A stretch of 42,239 nt of DNA from assembly GCA_003427395.1 (NCBI GenBank), contig BFEA01000094.1:2067982-2110220 (forward strand), in the 5' to 3' direction. Positions 31,599 to 42,239 of this stretch are shown here, one piece after another (position 1 is the first letter of the stretch; each line of letters begins with the position of its first letter). Below the pieces are notes generated by a model that was given only the letters and a program-made list of their open reading frames with translations, ran no database searches and was not told the DNA's origin. Position numbers and translations under genes: made by a program. Source of the DNA: Chara braunii (Eukaryota > Streptophyta > Charophyceae > Charales > Characeae).

Positions 31599-31807
31599 TT
31601 AAACCACCAGTACTTGGTCCATACATCGATCACAGGCGTTTCCCATTAACGAGCCACGACTGATGGGCTTCGACCTACCGGACCACAGTTGCTGGAGGCG
31701 TCAGCCAAAAGAAAAACGAAACGACTTTGCAAAGGCTCGACAAAACTTGGCACGCAGGGCGTTTCCCGACTCTACATCAATAGCAGGGCCAAGTACTGGT
31801 GGTTTAA
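31599..31807. mobile_element. MITE with TTAAACCACCAGTACTTGG ends, copy 1 (209 bp)
   Basis: It begins TTAAACCACCAGTACTTGG and ends CCAAGTACTGGTGGTTTAA, a perfect 19-bp terminal inverted repeat. A second copy lies at 40492-40697. Interiors differ, but both have 'gcgtttcc' or 'ggcgttg'-type GC-rich parts and 'ggcatctgtag' / 'tctacatcaatag' near the right end. The TTA/TAA at the edges would fit PIF/Harbinger-type targeting, which I infer only from the terminal bases. Confidence 0.85.
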
Positions 31808-31899
31808 CGTTTCACGTTCGCTGACCTAAGGCTGCGGTATAGTGGGTTTCAACGTCTATGTCAAGGTGTCGCATTTTTAGCGGCGGGCGACCAGGAAGT

Positions 31900-32395
31900 T
31901 GTTGAGCGCATCGGTCCTGCACTGCACAAAACGGAGCGGGACCCTCCCGACCGCGTCACGCAGGAGTTGGTTTATTCCTCATCGTGAATACACATGGAGA
32001 TTTCGCAAGCCGCTCCGGCCGAGTGTGCCAGTCATACCTCTCACGAGCCCCTACGACAGGATAGGGCCTACGCAAGACACGACTTACCTCCACCTTACGG
32101 AAGTTGTCACCTCCCTTCGGTGGGTGTATCCCCGTCGAGCTACCAGTCCACACTATGAAAGTTAATCATCTCCAATCGCTAAGGTGGACCAGCCGAGGGC
32201 ATTTCTCGTTCGTTGTAGCATAGGGGGTACGTGCGGTTTTACGCCCCTATCAGACCCCCACGTGAATCGACGCCCTGGGGGGCTAAGGTCCCAAGCGTGA
32301 CCCGTAGTCGGTCGACAAGACCGCTTCTCATACACCACGCGCACACCACTCTAAAGACATAAAATTTAGAACACGCACTCACACACACATATACG
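31900..32395 (+). repeat. Terminal block copy 4 (end of the right large repeat)
   Basis: It begins TGTTGAGCGCATCGG and parallels 26722-27250. Shared stretches include 'gtcacgcaggagtt', 'cccctacgacaggat', 'gtgtatccccg' and 'ggtcgacaagacc'. It is the mirror image of the block ending at 24311. Confidence 0.85.
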
Positions 32396-34509
32396 GAACG
32401 ACGCAGAACAAACAACGTGACAACACTCTTAGTTTCTTAGTAGCCATCCCATAACTTTCTGATGAGGCAATCGGTTAGGCGACGCGCGCGAGACTTAGTA
32501 TAAAACTGAGCGGACGCAAGACCTTCCCATATCGACCAGCAATGCATGAATACGCAAGCAGTCGTAATGATGGCGTACTATGTAGTGTCCATAATCAAGC
32601 GGTCTCTCGTGGATCCGAGTACCACTTATGACACTCAAGTGTCAAACTCGAAGTATTCCTCACGATATTGCACGGCTGAAGGAACAGCAGTGCGGCCTCC
32701 GTGGCACCTCTGGCCTTTAGGCTGAGTGTCTCGATAGGCAGGGCAAATAGGCTCTGCGCAGGGGGTGATCCCTTCCGTGCAGAGTCTAGGACCTGGGATG
32801 TCCTAGATAAGGACCTCGGATCCAGGCCCACAACCAACGTCCGACTAAGAAAGTTTTAAGAAGCATACAACAAATAGAGGGGGGTTTCCTCCCTTTCCCA
32901 ATCTCAACCTTAATTAAACCCTTAAGCGTGGGCTCCTCGGGTCACGCAAACACCCAATATAAGTGCATACATATACATATGTAAAGGGGAGATAAGTATG
33001 TGACGATCAGTTCTCACAATCACAGTGGGACTCTGTGTGATCGTAGACAGTCAAATTCAAAATCTGAACCACATAGCATACCTGCAATCACATCAAAGAG
33101 TCAACCAAAAGTTAACACACTACACGGAGTCAACTTCAACCAATCTGTATACTCATATCCCTCGCTTTAGCCATGCAAGCCCCAACCTTTGTCCAACCTT
33201 CCATAATTAAATACTCAATACCTTTGTTAAATAACCATTCAATAAAAGTCTGGGTGAAACCCTTAATAAAACAATAAAAATCACCAGGGTTAAAACCTTT
33301 TAGGTTGAGTATTTGAGGATGAATTGAAGTTGAGTCGTAGACCGACGAATCGGCAACCGACCTATTATCAGTGATAACAGAAGATGGTCCTCATGAGATC
33401 AAACTGAATCTAGTCCAACTCCTGAATCGAGTGTCCAAAAAAGGTTTGTATCATAAAACAAGTCAATGCCCAAGTCAGTGTATGGGGAGTGAATCTCCAT
33501 AGCACATTCTCACCTAAAGTCCTCCTGTAAGCTAAGCCCAGGCCTACTTCTAAGTCAGTACCCAATGCAATGTAGACCTATGGCAGTATGTCCCCTATTC
33601 AGGGTGGATTGCTAGAGTCGCCACTTGTCAAAATATAATCTAACTCCTCTAAATTAAAAAAAAATTGGCAACGCTTCCCGTAGGGAAAGTGCCTTCTCAG
33701 AATTTATAATAACTCAAATATGAAAACAAAAATCAAACTCTAATTTTAGGAAGTCAAATTTTGTTTAACTCCTTGAATTAGTAAAAAATTCGGCAGCATC
33801 TCCTTTAGAAAGGTAGACTTTTCAGATTTATACTAAGTGAGATAGAAACTCAGAAGTCAGACTTGAGTTCAACTACGAGACAAAGTTCAACTAACCCCTT
33901 ACATTTGCAGAAATTTCGGCAGCGCTTCCCGTAGAGAAAGTGTAATTCCAAGATTTATACAAAGCTAAGTTAAAAGTCTAGAAAATAACTTTGATTTTCC
34001 AAAGTCCAATTTTGTCAAACTCCTTGAATCAACAAAAATTTTGGCATCACTTCCTTTAGAAAATGAGACTTCACATATTTTTACTAAGTCATGTATATAA
34101 TTTAGACAAACTGAGTTTTTGAAAGTCAAAATTTGACGAACTCCTTGGTTTTGTAGAAATTTCGACAGCGCTTCCCGAAGAGAAAGTGACTTACCAAGAT
34201 TTATACAAGACCAAGTATAATAAATGATCCCAGAAAATGCGAAAATTTACCTAAGTAAAAAAACTTAACTAAAAAAATGCAGGAATTGAAACTAACTCCT
34301 ATGACTCTAGCACGCGGCGAGCATCTAGAACAACTACATGTCAAACTGGAACTCAGACTAAGTAGTAATCTCACTCAATTATATGCAAGGCCAAACCACA
34401 AATGTAAGTACTCTCACCATCCCCAAGTCATCTTATCAAACAATAGTTCATAGTCTTTCAATGATTTACCCCTTTATACCCAACTTACATAGGGCATAAA
34501 GCTAGACCA

Positions 34510-35215
34510 CCCAAACTTATGGAACATATCTAACTCAACCATTGAGTATACACAAACACAGAGAACAACAATTTTTATCTTCTTTGGGCAAATGACTAGG
34601 TCATTCTAGTCGTCCTTAACTGTTTAAATATCCCAGTGTTATATAATTATCTGCACTTAATCTTCTGAGGTAGCATATAACTGATTCGATCATCGTTAGC
34701 TCAAGATTCAGTTTGCCTCTTTGTACCACAAGTTCACTCTTTATTAGTACTCTCTTCAGTTGGTGATAAGTTATACTCAGACCACCCAAACTTATGGAAA
34801 CCTGTCTGACTAACCTGTTCTTAGATAAAATAATAATAAAGTATAGCCAAGCTATAGTCTTTTGGTTCTAGCATGTGCACGACATTGAACCAAGACCACC
34901 CAAACTTGTGGAACATGTCCAGTCCTCCACCTGGTTCATTCTCTTAAAGCCAAAGCAGGAAGAGGCTGAGCCACCAAAACTTATGGAACATGCTCAGTCT
35001 TCCTCGTTTAGAACCAAAAGAAACTTGAGGAAACCCAAAAAACAAGGCGACCAAGCCACAAAAACGTACGAAACATGCTTGATCCCTGAAAAGTCATCCA
35101 CAAGCATCCCTTACAAGTCAGAGCAACCAAACCACCCAAACTTATGAAACATGTCTGGTTCTTCAGGCAATTCAGAATAAGCATAGCACTGACTCTCCCC
35201 AGACTTATGGGGACT
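34510..35215 (-). repeat. Minisatellite of ACCACCCAAACTTATGGAAC units
   Basis: About seven copies of 'accacccaaacttatggaa' recur with a period of about 63-111 bp. They are the reverse-complement counterpart of the 'tttctaagttgaatgg' series at 20225-20765. Each arm has its own consensus, so the units have been homogenised separately since the copies diverged. Confidence 0.8.
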
Positions 35216-38200
35216 TGCCCAACCTTTGATGGACCCAGTCAGACACAAGCAATATAACCTTTCTCCCACCTTTCCCTCAATGCAATCCCACAATCTGCTT
35301 TCCGTCAATACAACAAAACTGAAACCGACATCGCGCATGCATTCCTTTACTTAGTCTGGACCATATCCTAAAAGTCAAACTGAAAGTCAAAATTGAGATG
35401 CACTTAGTATACTCAGTCAAAACATAGCTAGGAATACGAATAATGAGTTATAATTGGGTTTATAGAAGGAAAATGAAACTTTCCCTCTTAGTTCCCTGCC
35501 TTTATAACTCCTCTTGAGTTCCGGCAGAGCTCCCGCAATCGGTGGGCTGACTCCCCACAGAGTCTTGCTGCGGTCCTACGGGTTGCAATCCCGCCTACCG
35601 CCTTCCTCTTAGATCGGGACTAGATTTAGAGTCAGAAGGGCAGTATGAGGAAAGTTTGAGTTGCTCAGATACAAGAAGGGTGCTCTCAGACTCACGCGAG
35701 AGGGCCTTGGTACCTTGATACGCCTGAGGACCCCGCAATGGCAGCCAAGTGCGCAGCAGCTTGGTTAGCATTGAAGTCAGACTTCTAACAGTTGACCCCC
35801 TTTTGCGATCGTCCCACTCGTAGCAATATCCCTCCCCATAGATTAGTTCCAGCGGTGGAAATACAAGCAGTTTACTCAGTCCAGCACACCCCGCCGCGCT
35901 TGCTCAACTGCCGTAAGCAGCATCTGCTTGCTTCTTGCCGTTAAGTCACAAAGCTGCTTTACTCCCGGCTATCCCCCTTGATGGTTGCACAGTACCTCAG
36001 CCGATCTACCCAGTTTGCACCTTGCAACTAGCCCTATAGCTGGTACGTATGGTGCGTTGGGCAGCACCCCAGTCAACAGGTGAGCCTCGAGCCCTGCTCC
36101 CGACTCTTCTCGATACTTCTACTGACAACGTCTCAGTCAAACCGGTAAGTATTCCTCCTGCAGTTTGCCTTCTGTCACTCTGATCAACCAAATATACAGC
36201 ACTGTCAACAGGTAAGTCTCTAATCCCCACAACCCACCTTACATTCATCCTATCAATGAGTCGATTGAGTCTGAATCGCATGAAAGTGGAAGTATATTGT
36301 GTCTGGTTCTCCTGTTTCTTCCCAATACACTCCCCCTCCTTAAGCCTATACTTCATGCATATCAAATCGGGCTGCAATCTCATTCAGGCGCAAGTGATCC
36401 CAAAGTAGCTTAGCAAAACCACGTGTTATTGTACAGTTGCGCTCCAGTGCGACAATGCCCGCTACGAAAGGCAATATCAGAAGAAGCTCGTTAGTAGCGA
36501 GCACTTGGACCATCCGTACGATCGAGACGAACAATAAATCGCCAGCAGGTCTTCTCGTTACTCCCATCGATAGTACAAGCTTTGTACTGCTAAGCAGGTA
36601 GTCTTCAACCTAGTGGCGATCCTCACGCTACTTCCGTTCACGGAATGAACAAGATTCGATGAACCTACCGCTAAAATGAAGGACCATACATTGCTTCCTA
36701 CCACCAAGTGGATGGGTCAAATCGAACGGACGTACTATTAAAACACGAAAATATATACACGTACATGTGTATTTGCGTAGAAGATAGGGGGGGTTCCGTC
36801 GATAGGACGAGCAACTTGTCGACCGAGGTAAATATGAAAATCGGAATGAATCTTCCTCAAACAACACGATAGTATTCGTTTTCTTTCCAAAACCGGTCCT
36901 CTTGCACGCAACCCGTTATCAACACTGCTCAAAACAAAACATCTAAACTTTAGATCTAACACTACCGTTGAGTTCGCAACCCTTGAAAACCCTTATCTCT
37001 AGCTTTCCCCTCCCTCAATTAACTCAGAATTGAACGGAGACCCCTCTTTCCTCCCGCACTCGATCCTCCTCCTCGAACCTTTTTGTGCACTCTGTTCGTT
37101 CACTAGCTCTACTTCCACTGATTGTCCCACCGTTCTAACCCTGCCATTTGGTTCGCCTTAGCCTTAAACCTCCAAATCGCCTATTCCCCCGCCAACTTTT
37201 AGTACAAGTCGAGCGAGCTACGCCGTTTTCACTGCACCCAATTTGCCCCCCGCCACCATCGTCTCTGCCTTCTTCGTGTTCATGTCAACGACCCTTCCGC
37301 AGTGTGGCCAACAATGGTTCAACATAAAACTTCGGACGGGACCAGACTCCTCGACTAGTTTTTCGCTCCCCGTCCTCACTAGGTCCGATTGTGTCTAACA
37401 TAGCGGCCTGCCTTGACGAATCCAACTCCTAGCGTAGAGCTCTAAGAGAAACAGTCACCGGTTGTTCGTGTAGTCTTCGACCCATAGTCCGCCTTTGTTG
37501 GGTTGACTTCCACTTACTTTGCCTCCTCCGACAACCCCTGTGCAACCTTACAACTAGGTAGCGACCTAGTCCTTCCGATGACGTACTAGAGGGCGCTTAC
37601 CCTCCAGATCTTTGAGTAGAATATCAAGCCGCCCCCATGTCGCTCGGACGACTAATCCCTAGCCGTAGTGCCGCGGATATCTCACAATGGGCCCCCCTTT
37701 TTCCACCTACCCCGCTTCCCGCCTACACTTAGTAATGAGCTAACCCAAACTTAATAGTGTTCGGGTAAACTCAAACAGTCGGTCGCGGTCACATCGACCG
37801 AAACTCACTGAGGAGTGCGTAAAAACCCACGTACTATGGCATTTAGCCGGACAGATGGCCTGATAACCCTTTGCGCAAAAACTACTCAGGCGCCGGCCCC
37901 CTTCAATGCGTGGGCGTACACTAGGCCTACTTACAGCCTAAGAAACGACTTAAGTGAGGCAGACCTCGGTGCAAATCTTGGTGGTATTAGCAAACACTAA
38001 AGTTAGGAACTTTGAAGATCGGAACAGGAAGGATGGTTTCTATATACACAACCATCGCAACTCGTGCCGCTGCGGACATCTCCACAGCGGCCTGGATCGT
38101 TCCGTCAGGATACACCCCACTAATATCGGGCCCTAGTGGGCATGCTCACTCTCAAACCTCTAATGATAAATCGTGAACGGTGGTCAGTACACCCGCGACA

Positions 38201-38690
38201 AACCCCCGCCACCCTCTAGCTACAACTACCTTGGGGGTCAAATTCCCCATCGGCCCACATGCACGTTGAAATTGTCGGCACGTATCTTTAAGACGAGCAA
38301 AATGAAGAAACTTTGTCAACATTCTGAACACGCAGGAGCCCGTAAGTCAACCAAAGAGGCGCACACTCAAGCCCCTCGATCGTCGTGACGACCTTTAAAC
38401 CCAACGTCTCGTCCGAGTCAAGGAACGTCGGAGTATAAAAATAATACTACAATAAAATAATAAGATATAAAACAAGTGGGATAGCCCCGCCAGACCCTCA
38501 ACCCCTTGGTCTCCTCGCGCTTCTCTGATATTCCAGCATCGTCGCTACTCGATCTCGATCCCTGAATCTCTTCGATGAAAGTCCGACGCTATAGCCAATA
38601 GAACTGGGCCCAAAGATGAACCTAGCACCAACGGACATCTATATAAATGAGCACTGCACGACACGCAGATCTACCGAAACGGTTCAAAAT

Positions 38691-39290
38691 CACGTTGTCG
38701 TCCATGTCATCCCACGCACGTACGCATAAGTTTCAAGCAAGCGCACCAATCCAGAGACGTAATAATTTTAATCCTAGTTTAATCAGAGATAAAATTTGGG
38801 TCAGTGATCACGCTGGCTCTTTGATCATCAACAAAATAAAAATTCACGCGCGCCCCAAGTCCTCGCGCCCACACACTCTTTAAGCTAGTTTGCCATTCAA
38901 CCACCGTAACCAATGAGCACAACTGCGACTCGCGCGGTATACTCAATATTTAAACCAAACTTATTTTCTATTATTTGTAAAAAACAGGGCGGATACCCTT
39001 GTAAGGATATTTGCACCGACAACGCAAAGTGGTTTCTTAGGGGGCAAAAAAAATTGGGGGACCGATCCTTGGCAAAATTGTGGACTACCTACAGCTAACT
39101 TTGGTAGAAACAAGACTTTTGGAAAAAGGAAGGACCAGTCCTCCGGTGGAAGCAAACCCCAAAAAGAAGTGAGGGCATGTGAACTGCAAAAGAGCCCTCA
39201 GGCCCAAGCATTGAGATCCGTCTTCTCAAAATACGGAGGTCAGGCGCAACGAAACATGTGTTGTGCAAGAGACAACTTTGACGATTTTTT
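38691..39290. other. No recognisable gene
   Basis: This lies beyond the last clear match to the left arm. Short reading frames only. Confidence 0.4.
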
Positions 39291-39299
39291 GTGCTCGGA

Positions 39300-39658
39300 G
39301 GAATCTGCAGAAAAATCTAAACTTTTGAGATTTCATAGACGAGGTCATGCTCTTTCGATGAAAAATTTCCGAACATTTTCAAAAAATCATTTAGACCGCG
39401 AAATAAGCGTCTCGCTGATTCGACGCATTTTCCATTTTCGTCACTCGGCCATATGTGGGCCAACTGAAAAAGTATTCCAACTTGATATTCAAGGAGTTTT
39501 CGCGCTCAAACGAATGGATGAGAAAGCCTGAAAATTGGAGTAGTCGTAGATTTTTTTGTGATCTTTCCAAGAAAAATACTAAATATATTTTCAAAAATCA
39601 TTCCAACTATGAAATAGATTGCGACCGCAATTTAACCCATATTTCAATTTTGTCATTC

Positions 39659-39722
<64 letters not shown>

Positions 39723-39924
39723 GTAGCCCCCTCCCCTCTCCCTCCCTCTCTATCTCTCTTTCTTTCTCTCTCTCACTCTCTCTCTCTCTCACTCATATTA
39801 AAAAATGAAAAAAAACTTTTTTTCTCTCTCTAGCAGGCCCCCCCCCCCTATCTCTCTGTCTTTCTCTCTCTCACTCTCCGTCTTTCTCTCTCACACTCAT
39901 ATCAATAATGAAACAAAACTCTCA

Positions 39925-39972
<48 letters not shown>

Positions 39973-40055
39973 TTCCCTCTCTCACTTTCTCTCTCTCGCT
40001 CTCTCTCACTCACACAAATGAAATAAAACTCTTTCTCTCTCTCTCTCTCTCTCTC
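39300..40055 (+). repeat. Diverged tandem blocks and (CT)n tracts
   Basis: Blocks with 'atctttccaagaaaaatact', 'aaaaatcatt...gcgaaat' and 'ccattttcgtcactc' occur at about 39300-39460 and 39540-39660. Related blocks recur at 40430-40760 and 40818-40865. Long CT-rich runs follow at 39661-39790, 39822-39900 and 39920-40055. The Leu/Ser-rich translations are artefacts. Confidence 0.8.
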
Positions 40056-40385
40056 TTGTGCGCGCTCTTAATCTCATTGCTTTGGCTACTTCAGGGTTGC
40101 GTTCCCTGCGCCCACGCAGTAGTTTTTTTTTTTTATTTTTTATTATTATTTATGAATGGACCACGGATAACAACATTCATAAAAAAAGAAATACACGACC
40201 CTTACGGCTGCCAGTGTGTTCCCAGTGCCAAGTCAATTGTGTTTGGGGTTCCGGGTTCTCTGCCCTGTCACAATCTGGCTGACGGACATCTTCGGTGCGC
40301 GACTCAGGTAGTGATCAGACCCGTTTCCTATACCGTCCGTGCTTGGCAATTCGCTTCAAAAGGGGTCCTGGGTGGTGGCAAGGAG
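40056..40385 (+). repeat. Tandem duplication, first copy
   Basis: 'ttgctttggctacttcagggttgcgttcc' and later 'ggacatcttcggtgcgcgac' through 'ggtcctgggtggtggcaagg' match 41005-41195 closely, including the preceding CT tract and 'ttgtgcgc'. The first copy has about 100 extra bases around 40125-40225. Some intervening CT-rich material is also duplicated. No gene is credible in either copy. Confidence 0.85.
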
Positions 40386-40491
40386 GGCCGGCGGATTAGA
40401 AGAATGTGTGGAAAATGGCAAAATTGGACTGCTCCTAAATTTTGTTGTGATCTTTCCAAGAAAAATATTAAATAAATTAAAAAAAATCATA

Positions 40492-40697
40492 TTAAACCAC
40501 GAGTACTTGGCCCATACACTGGCCGCGGGGCGTTGTCGTCGCCCCGCAACTTTTGGAGGCTCGGGGTACAGGCCTTCAAAGGCTGGCGCCGCCAGGCCAA
40601 ACAATTTTTTTTGTGGTGCTGGTGGGTCGGCGCGAAACAGCACAGAGCCCGTTTTCAGGCTTGGCATCTGTAGCTGGGCCAAGTACTGGTGGTTCAA
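40492..40697. mobile_element. MITE with TTAAACCACGAGTACTTGG ends, copy 2 (206 bp)
   Basis: The terminal inverted repeat is TTAAACCACGAGTACTTGG / CCAAGTACTGGTGGTTCAA. It interrupts a block whose uninterrupted relative at 39592-39630 reads 'aaaatcattccaactatgaa', so the insertion point is fixed by an empty site. It is about 206 bp, non-coding, with an internal GC-rich hairpin 'cggggcgttg' / 'cgtcgccccg'. Confidence 0.88.
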
Positions 40698-40750
40698 CTG
40701 CGAAATGGATCGCAGCCACAATCTGCCCATATTCCAATTTGGTCACTCAG

Positions 40751-40788
<38 letters not shown>

Positions 40789-41004
40789 CCTTTTCTTGCC
40801 TACCCCTCCCCCCCCAATAGCAGCCGCAATTTGATCCATATTCCAATTTTGTCATTCAGTCTCTCTCTCCCTCTCTCTCTCGCTCTCTCTCTCGCTCTCT
40901 CTCTCGCTCCCTCTCTCGCTCTCTCTCGCTCTCTCTCTCGCTCTCTCTCTCGCTCTGTGTCTGGTAGCCCCCTTCCCCCCCCTCTCTCTCTCTATCTCTC
41001 TCTC

Positions 41005-41195
41005 TTGTGCGCACGCTTAGACCCATTGCTTTGGCTACCTTAGGGTTGCGTTCCCCGCGCCCACGCGGTAGACAATCACTATCTGGCCGGCGGACATCTT
41101 CGGTGCACGGTTCAGGTAGTGATCAGGCCCGTTTCCTATACCGTCCTTGCATGGCAATTCGCTTCGGAAGGGGTCCTGGGTGATGGCAAGGGTCC
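41005..41195 (+). repeat. Tandem duplication, second copy
   Basis: This is the close match to 40056-40385. It reads directly from 'cacgcggtagac' to 'ctggccggcggacatc' without the T-rich segment of the first copy. Confidence 0.85.
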
Positions 41196-42130
41196 GCGGA
41201 TGATCGGGCTGGCTATGCGTTGGCCTCTAGAGGGCTCGTATTCTTTATTTTACGAATTGAGGACTTTTATGGGCTAGTCGGGACCGGCCACATGCGTTGG
41301 TAACCCTCCAACCAACACCCGGGCTGCTCGATGATATTCTTTCCACAGTAAGGTCCACTCATAGGTTGCCACGTGTCAGTCCCGGTTGACGTGGAAGCCG
41401 CGTTTGTCAGGCGGGCGTAGCAATGCATCCGGCTATCATAGTTACCCCGTCGCTGTCGAACTGCAAACAGCGCATCGTGGTTGGCACTGTCGTGACGTAT
41501 AATGGGAGTGCTACCACCGCAGCGCAATGAAGATCGAGCTATGGCTTGGGAAGGCGGCGGGGATGCCGTTGTCCCTACCGTCGTGATGCATCTCTTGTCT
41601 CTTCCATGACCTGCCGTAATCAAGCCGCTCAAAGAAGCGTGCATTTCAATTGGAACCTCGGAAATTGTTGTGCGATTAAGCAGCGTTGGCTGGACGTAAA
41701 AGCCTTCGTGGGGTTAAGGTCAACAACGATTTCAGCCCCCAGAAAAGAGCAGCCCAAAGAGAGCGGTTGTCAAGAGCAGAGGCAGCTAAGCAAGGGTTTT
41801 GGGGGCTGTTAAGTCGCCTAATGACGGTCCTTTGACGAGCCTTGTTAATATCGCTGGCACAACCTTGTCGCTTTTCCCGTTGTCGATGTCATTAACCCAC
41901 ACATGCGTGCACATACAAAGAGAGAGAGAGAGAGAGATTTGTAATGTGGGGATTGTTGGACGGATATCCGCCTTGTCGCCTAGGGCCTCTGCAAACCCCT
42001 CAGGGTAAGGACAAGTTACCGCGAAGGCCATCTGTGGCATGACAGCCAGACGTGAAGTGTCACTATCCTTTCGCTGAAGTGGTCTGCATGGATATTGCTT
42101 GAAGCACAAGGTGGAGAGGAAGCTTACGGA
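41196..42130. other. No recognisable gene
   Basis: Mixed sequence with short frames on both strands, for example a 122-codon minus-strand frame at 42154-41786. None shows a known domain. Part of that frame runs through a GA repeat at 41920-41936. Confidence 0.4.
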
Positions 42131-42154
42131 GGTAGACTTTTTGAATGCGCACAC

Positions 42155-42193
42155 TCTAGAGAGACAGAGGGAAAGAGAGAGAGCGAGCGAGCG

Positions 42194-42239
<46 letters not shown>
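42155..42239. repeat. (GA)n microsatellite at window end
   Basis: GA-rich sequence becomes an uninterrupted GA run up to the last base. Confidence 0.95.

Larger units (their letters stand above)
31900..38690 (-). repeat. Right arm of the large inverted repeat
   Basis: It starts with the terminus TGTTGAGCGCATCGGTCC and is, as reverse complement, colinear with 24311 back to 18690 and then with 6310 back to 4490. It is contiguous where the left arm is interrupted and lacks both left-arm MITEs. It is therefore the better copy for defining the family, which is at least 6.8 kb long. The reading frames are short and unrecognised. No terminal repeat or target duplication could be found at the outer end near 38690, so the full length of the element is unknown. 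Confidence 0.85.

Noticed and set aside
23880-32395. The four terminal blocks as LTRs of a retrotransposon
   Set aside because: The blocks at 26722 and 29734 are inverted relative to each other and bound one insertion with an empty site. That is TIR behaviour; no direct-repeat pair with an internal gag-pol was found.
4490-38690. Giant inverted repeat as an assembly or library palindrome artefact
   Set aside because: The arms differ by many substitutions and indels, and each has private insertions with their own target duplications or termini. A technical palindrome would be nearly identical.
40553-40834. Reading frames over the second short MITE
   Set aside because: They span the MITE terminal repeat and the CT tract, so no independent coding signal remains.
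39607-41043. Ser/Leu- or Arg/Glu-rich frames
   Set aside because: They are translations of (CT)n/(GA)n tracts in different frames.

Overview
This is repeat-dominated nuclear DNA from a large eukaryotic genome. Support for that is the lack of dense bacterial-style coding, long (CT)n, (CA)n, (TA)n and (TAA)n microsatellites, a 326-base assembly gap inside a microsatellite, a hAT-type DNA transposase, a decayed reverse transcriptase, several MITE families and tRNA-derived SINE-like blocks. I cannot name the organism. I see no convincing host gene; the best candidate is one possible 5' exon with a TATA box at 12257-11642 on the minus strand.

Large-scale layout. Most of the window is organised as an old, diverged inverted repeat. 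The right arm is 31900-38690. The left arm is split into an outer piece (about 4490-6310) and an inner piece (about 18690-24311). The pieces are recognisable by many colinear reverse-complement anchors. The ends facing the centre (24311 and 31900) share the terminus TGTTGAGCGC or close to it, and the same terminus bounds a separate 3.0-kb element at 26722-29734. Left and right arms are therefore best read as two copies, in opposite orientation, of one large repeat family of at least about 6.8 kb. The left copy has gained at least two MITEs and is interrupted by about 12.4 kb (6311-18690) with no counterpart in the right copy.

Region by region. 1-4075: cluster of about 780-bp hAT-type MITEs with CAGGGTAACC ends inserted in (TA)n, mixed with shorter CTAGG-ended elements. 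4490-6310: outer left arm. 6311-13380: mostly unrecognised sequence with a decayed minus-strand reading frame and a possible minus-strand 5' exon. 13380-18670: probable autonomous hAT transposon, with GGGT-rich arrays at both edges, microsatellites, the gap, SINE-like repeats and a BED-finger transposase interrupted by one TAG. 18690-24311: inner left arm. 24312-25965: Penelope-like reverse transcriptase remnant on the minus strand, cut off at the arm boundary. 26580-31240: tandem pair of about 850-bp repeats, one split by the 3.0-kb inverted-repeat element. 31599-31807: small MITE. 31900-38690: right arm. 39300-41195: CT-rich tandem duplications with a second copy of that MITE. 41200-42239: nothing recognised except GA repeats.

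The paralogous copies act as internal controls. Several insertions (MITEs at 21043-21820, 19392-19900 and 40492-40697, and the 3.0-kb element) can be matched to an empty site elsewhere in the same window, which fixes their boundaries and their relative order without any database search.
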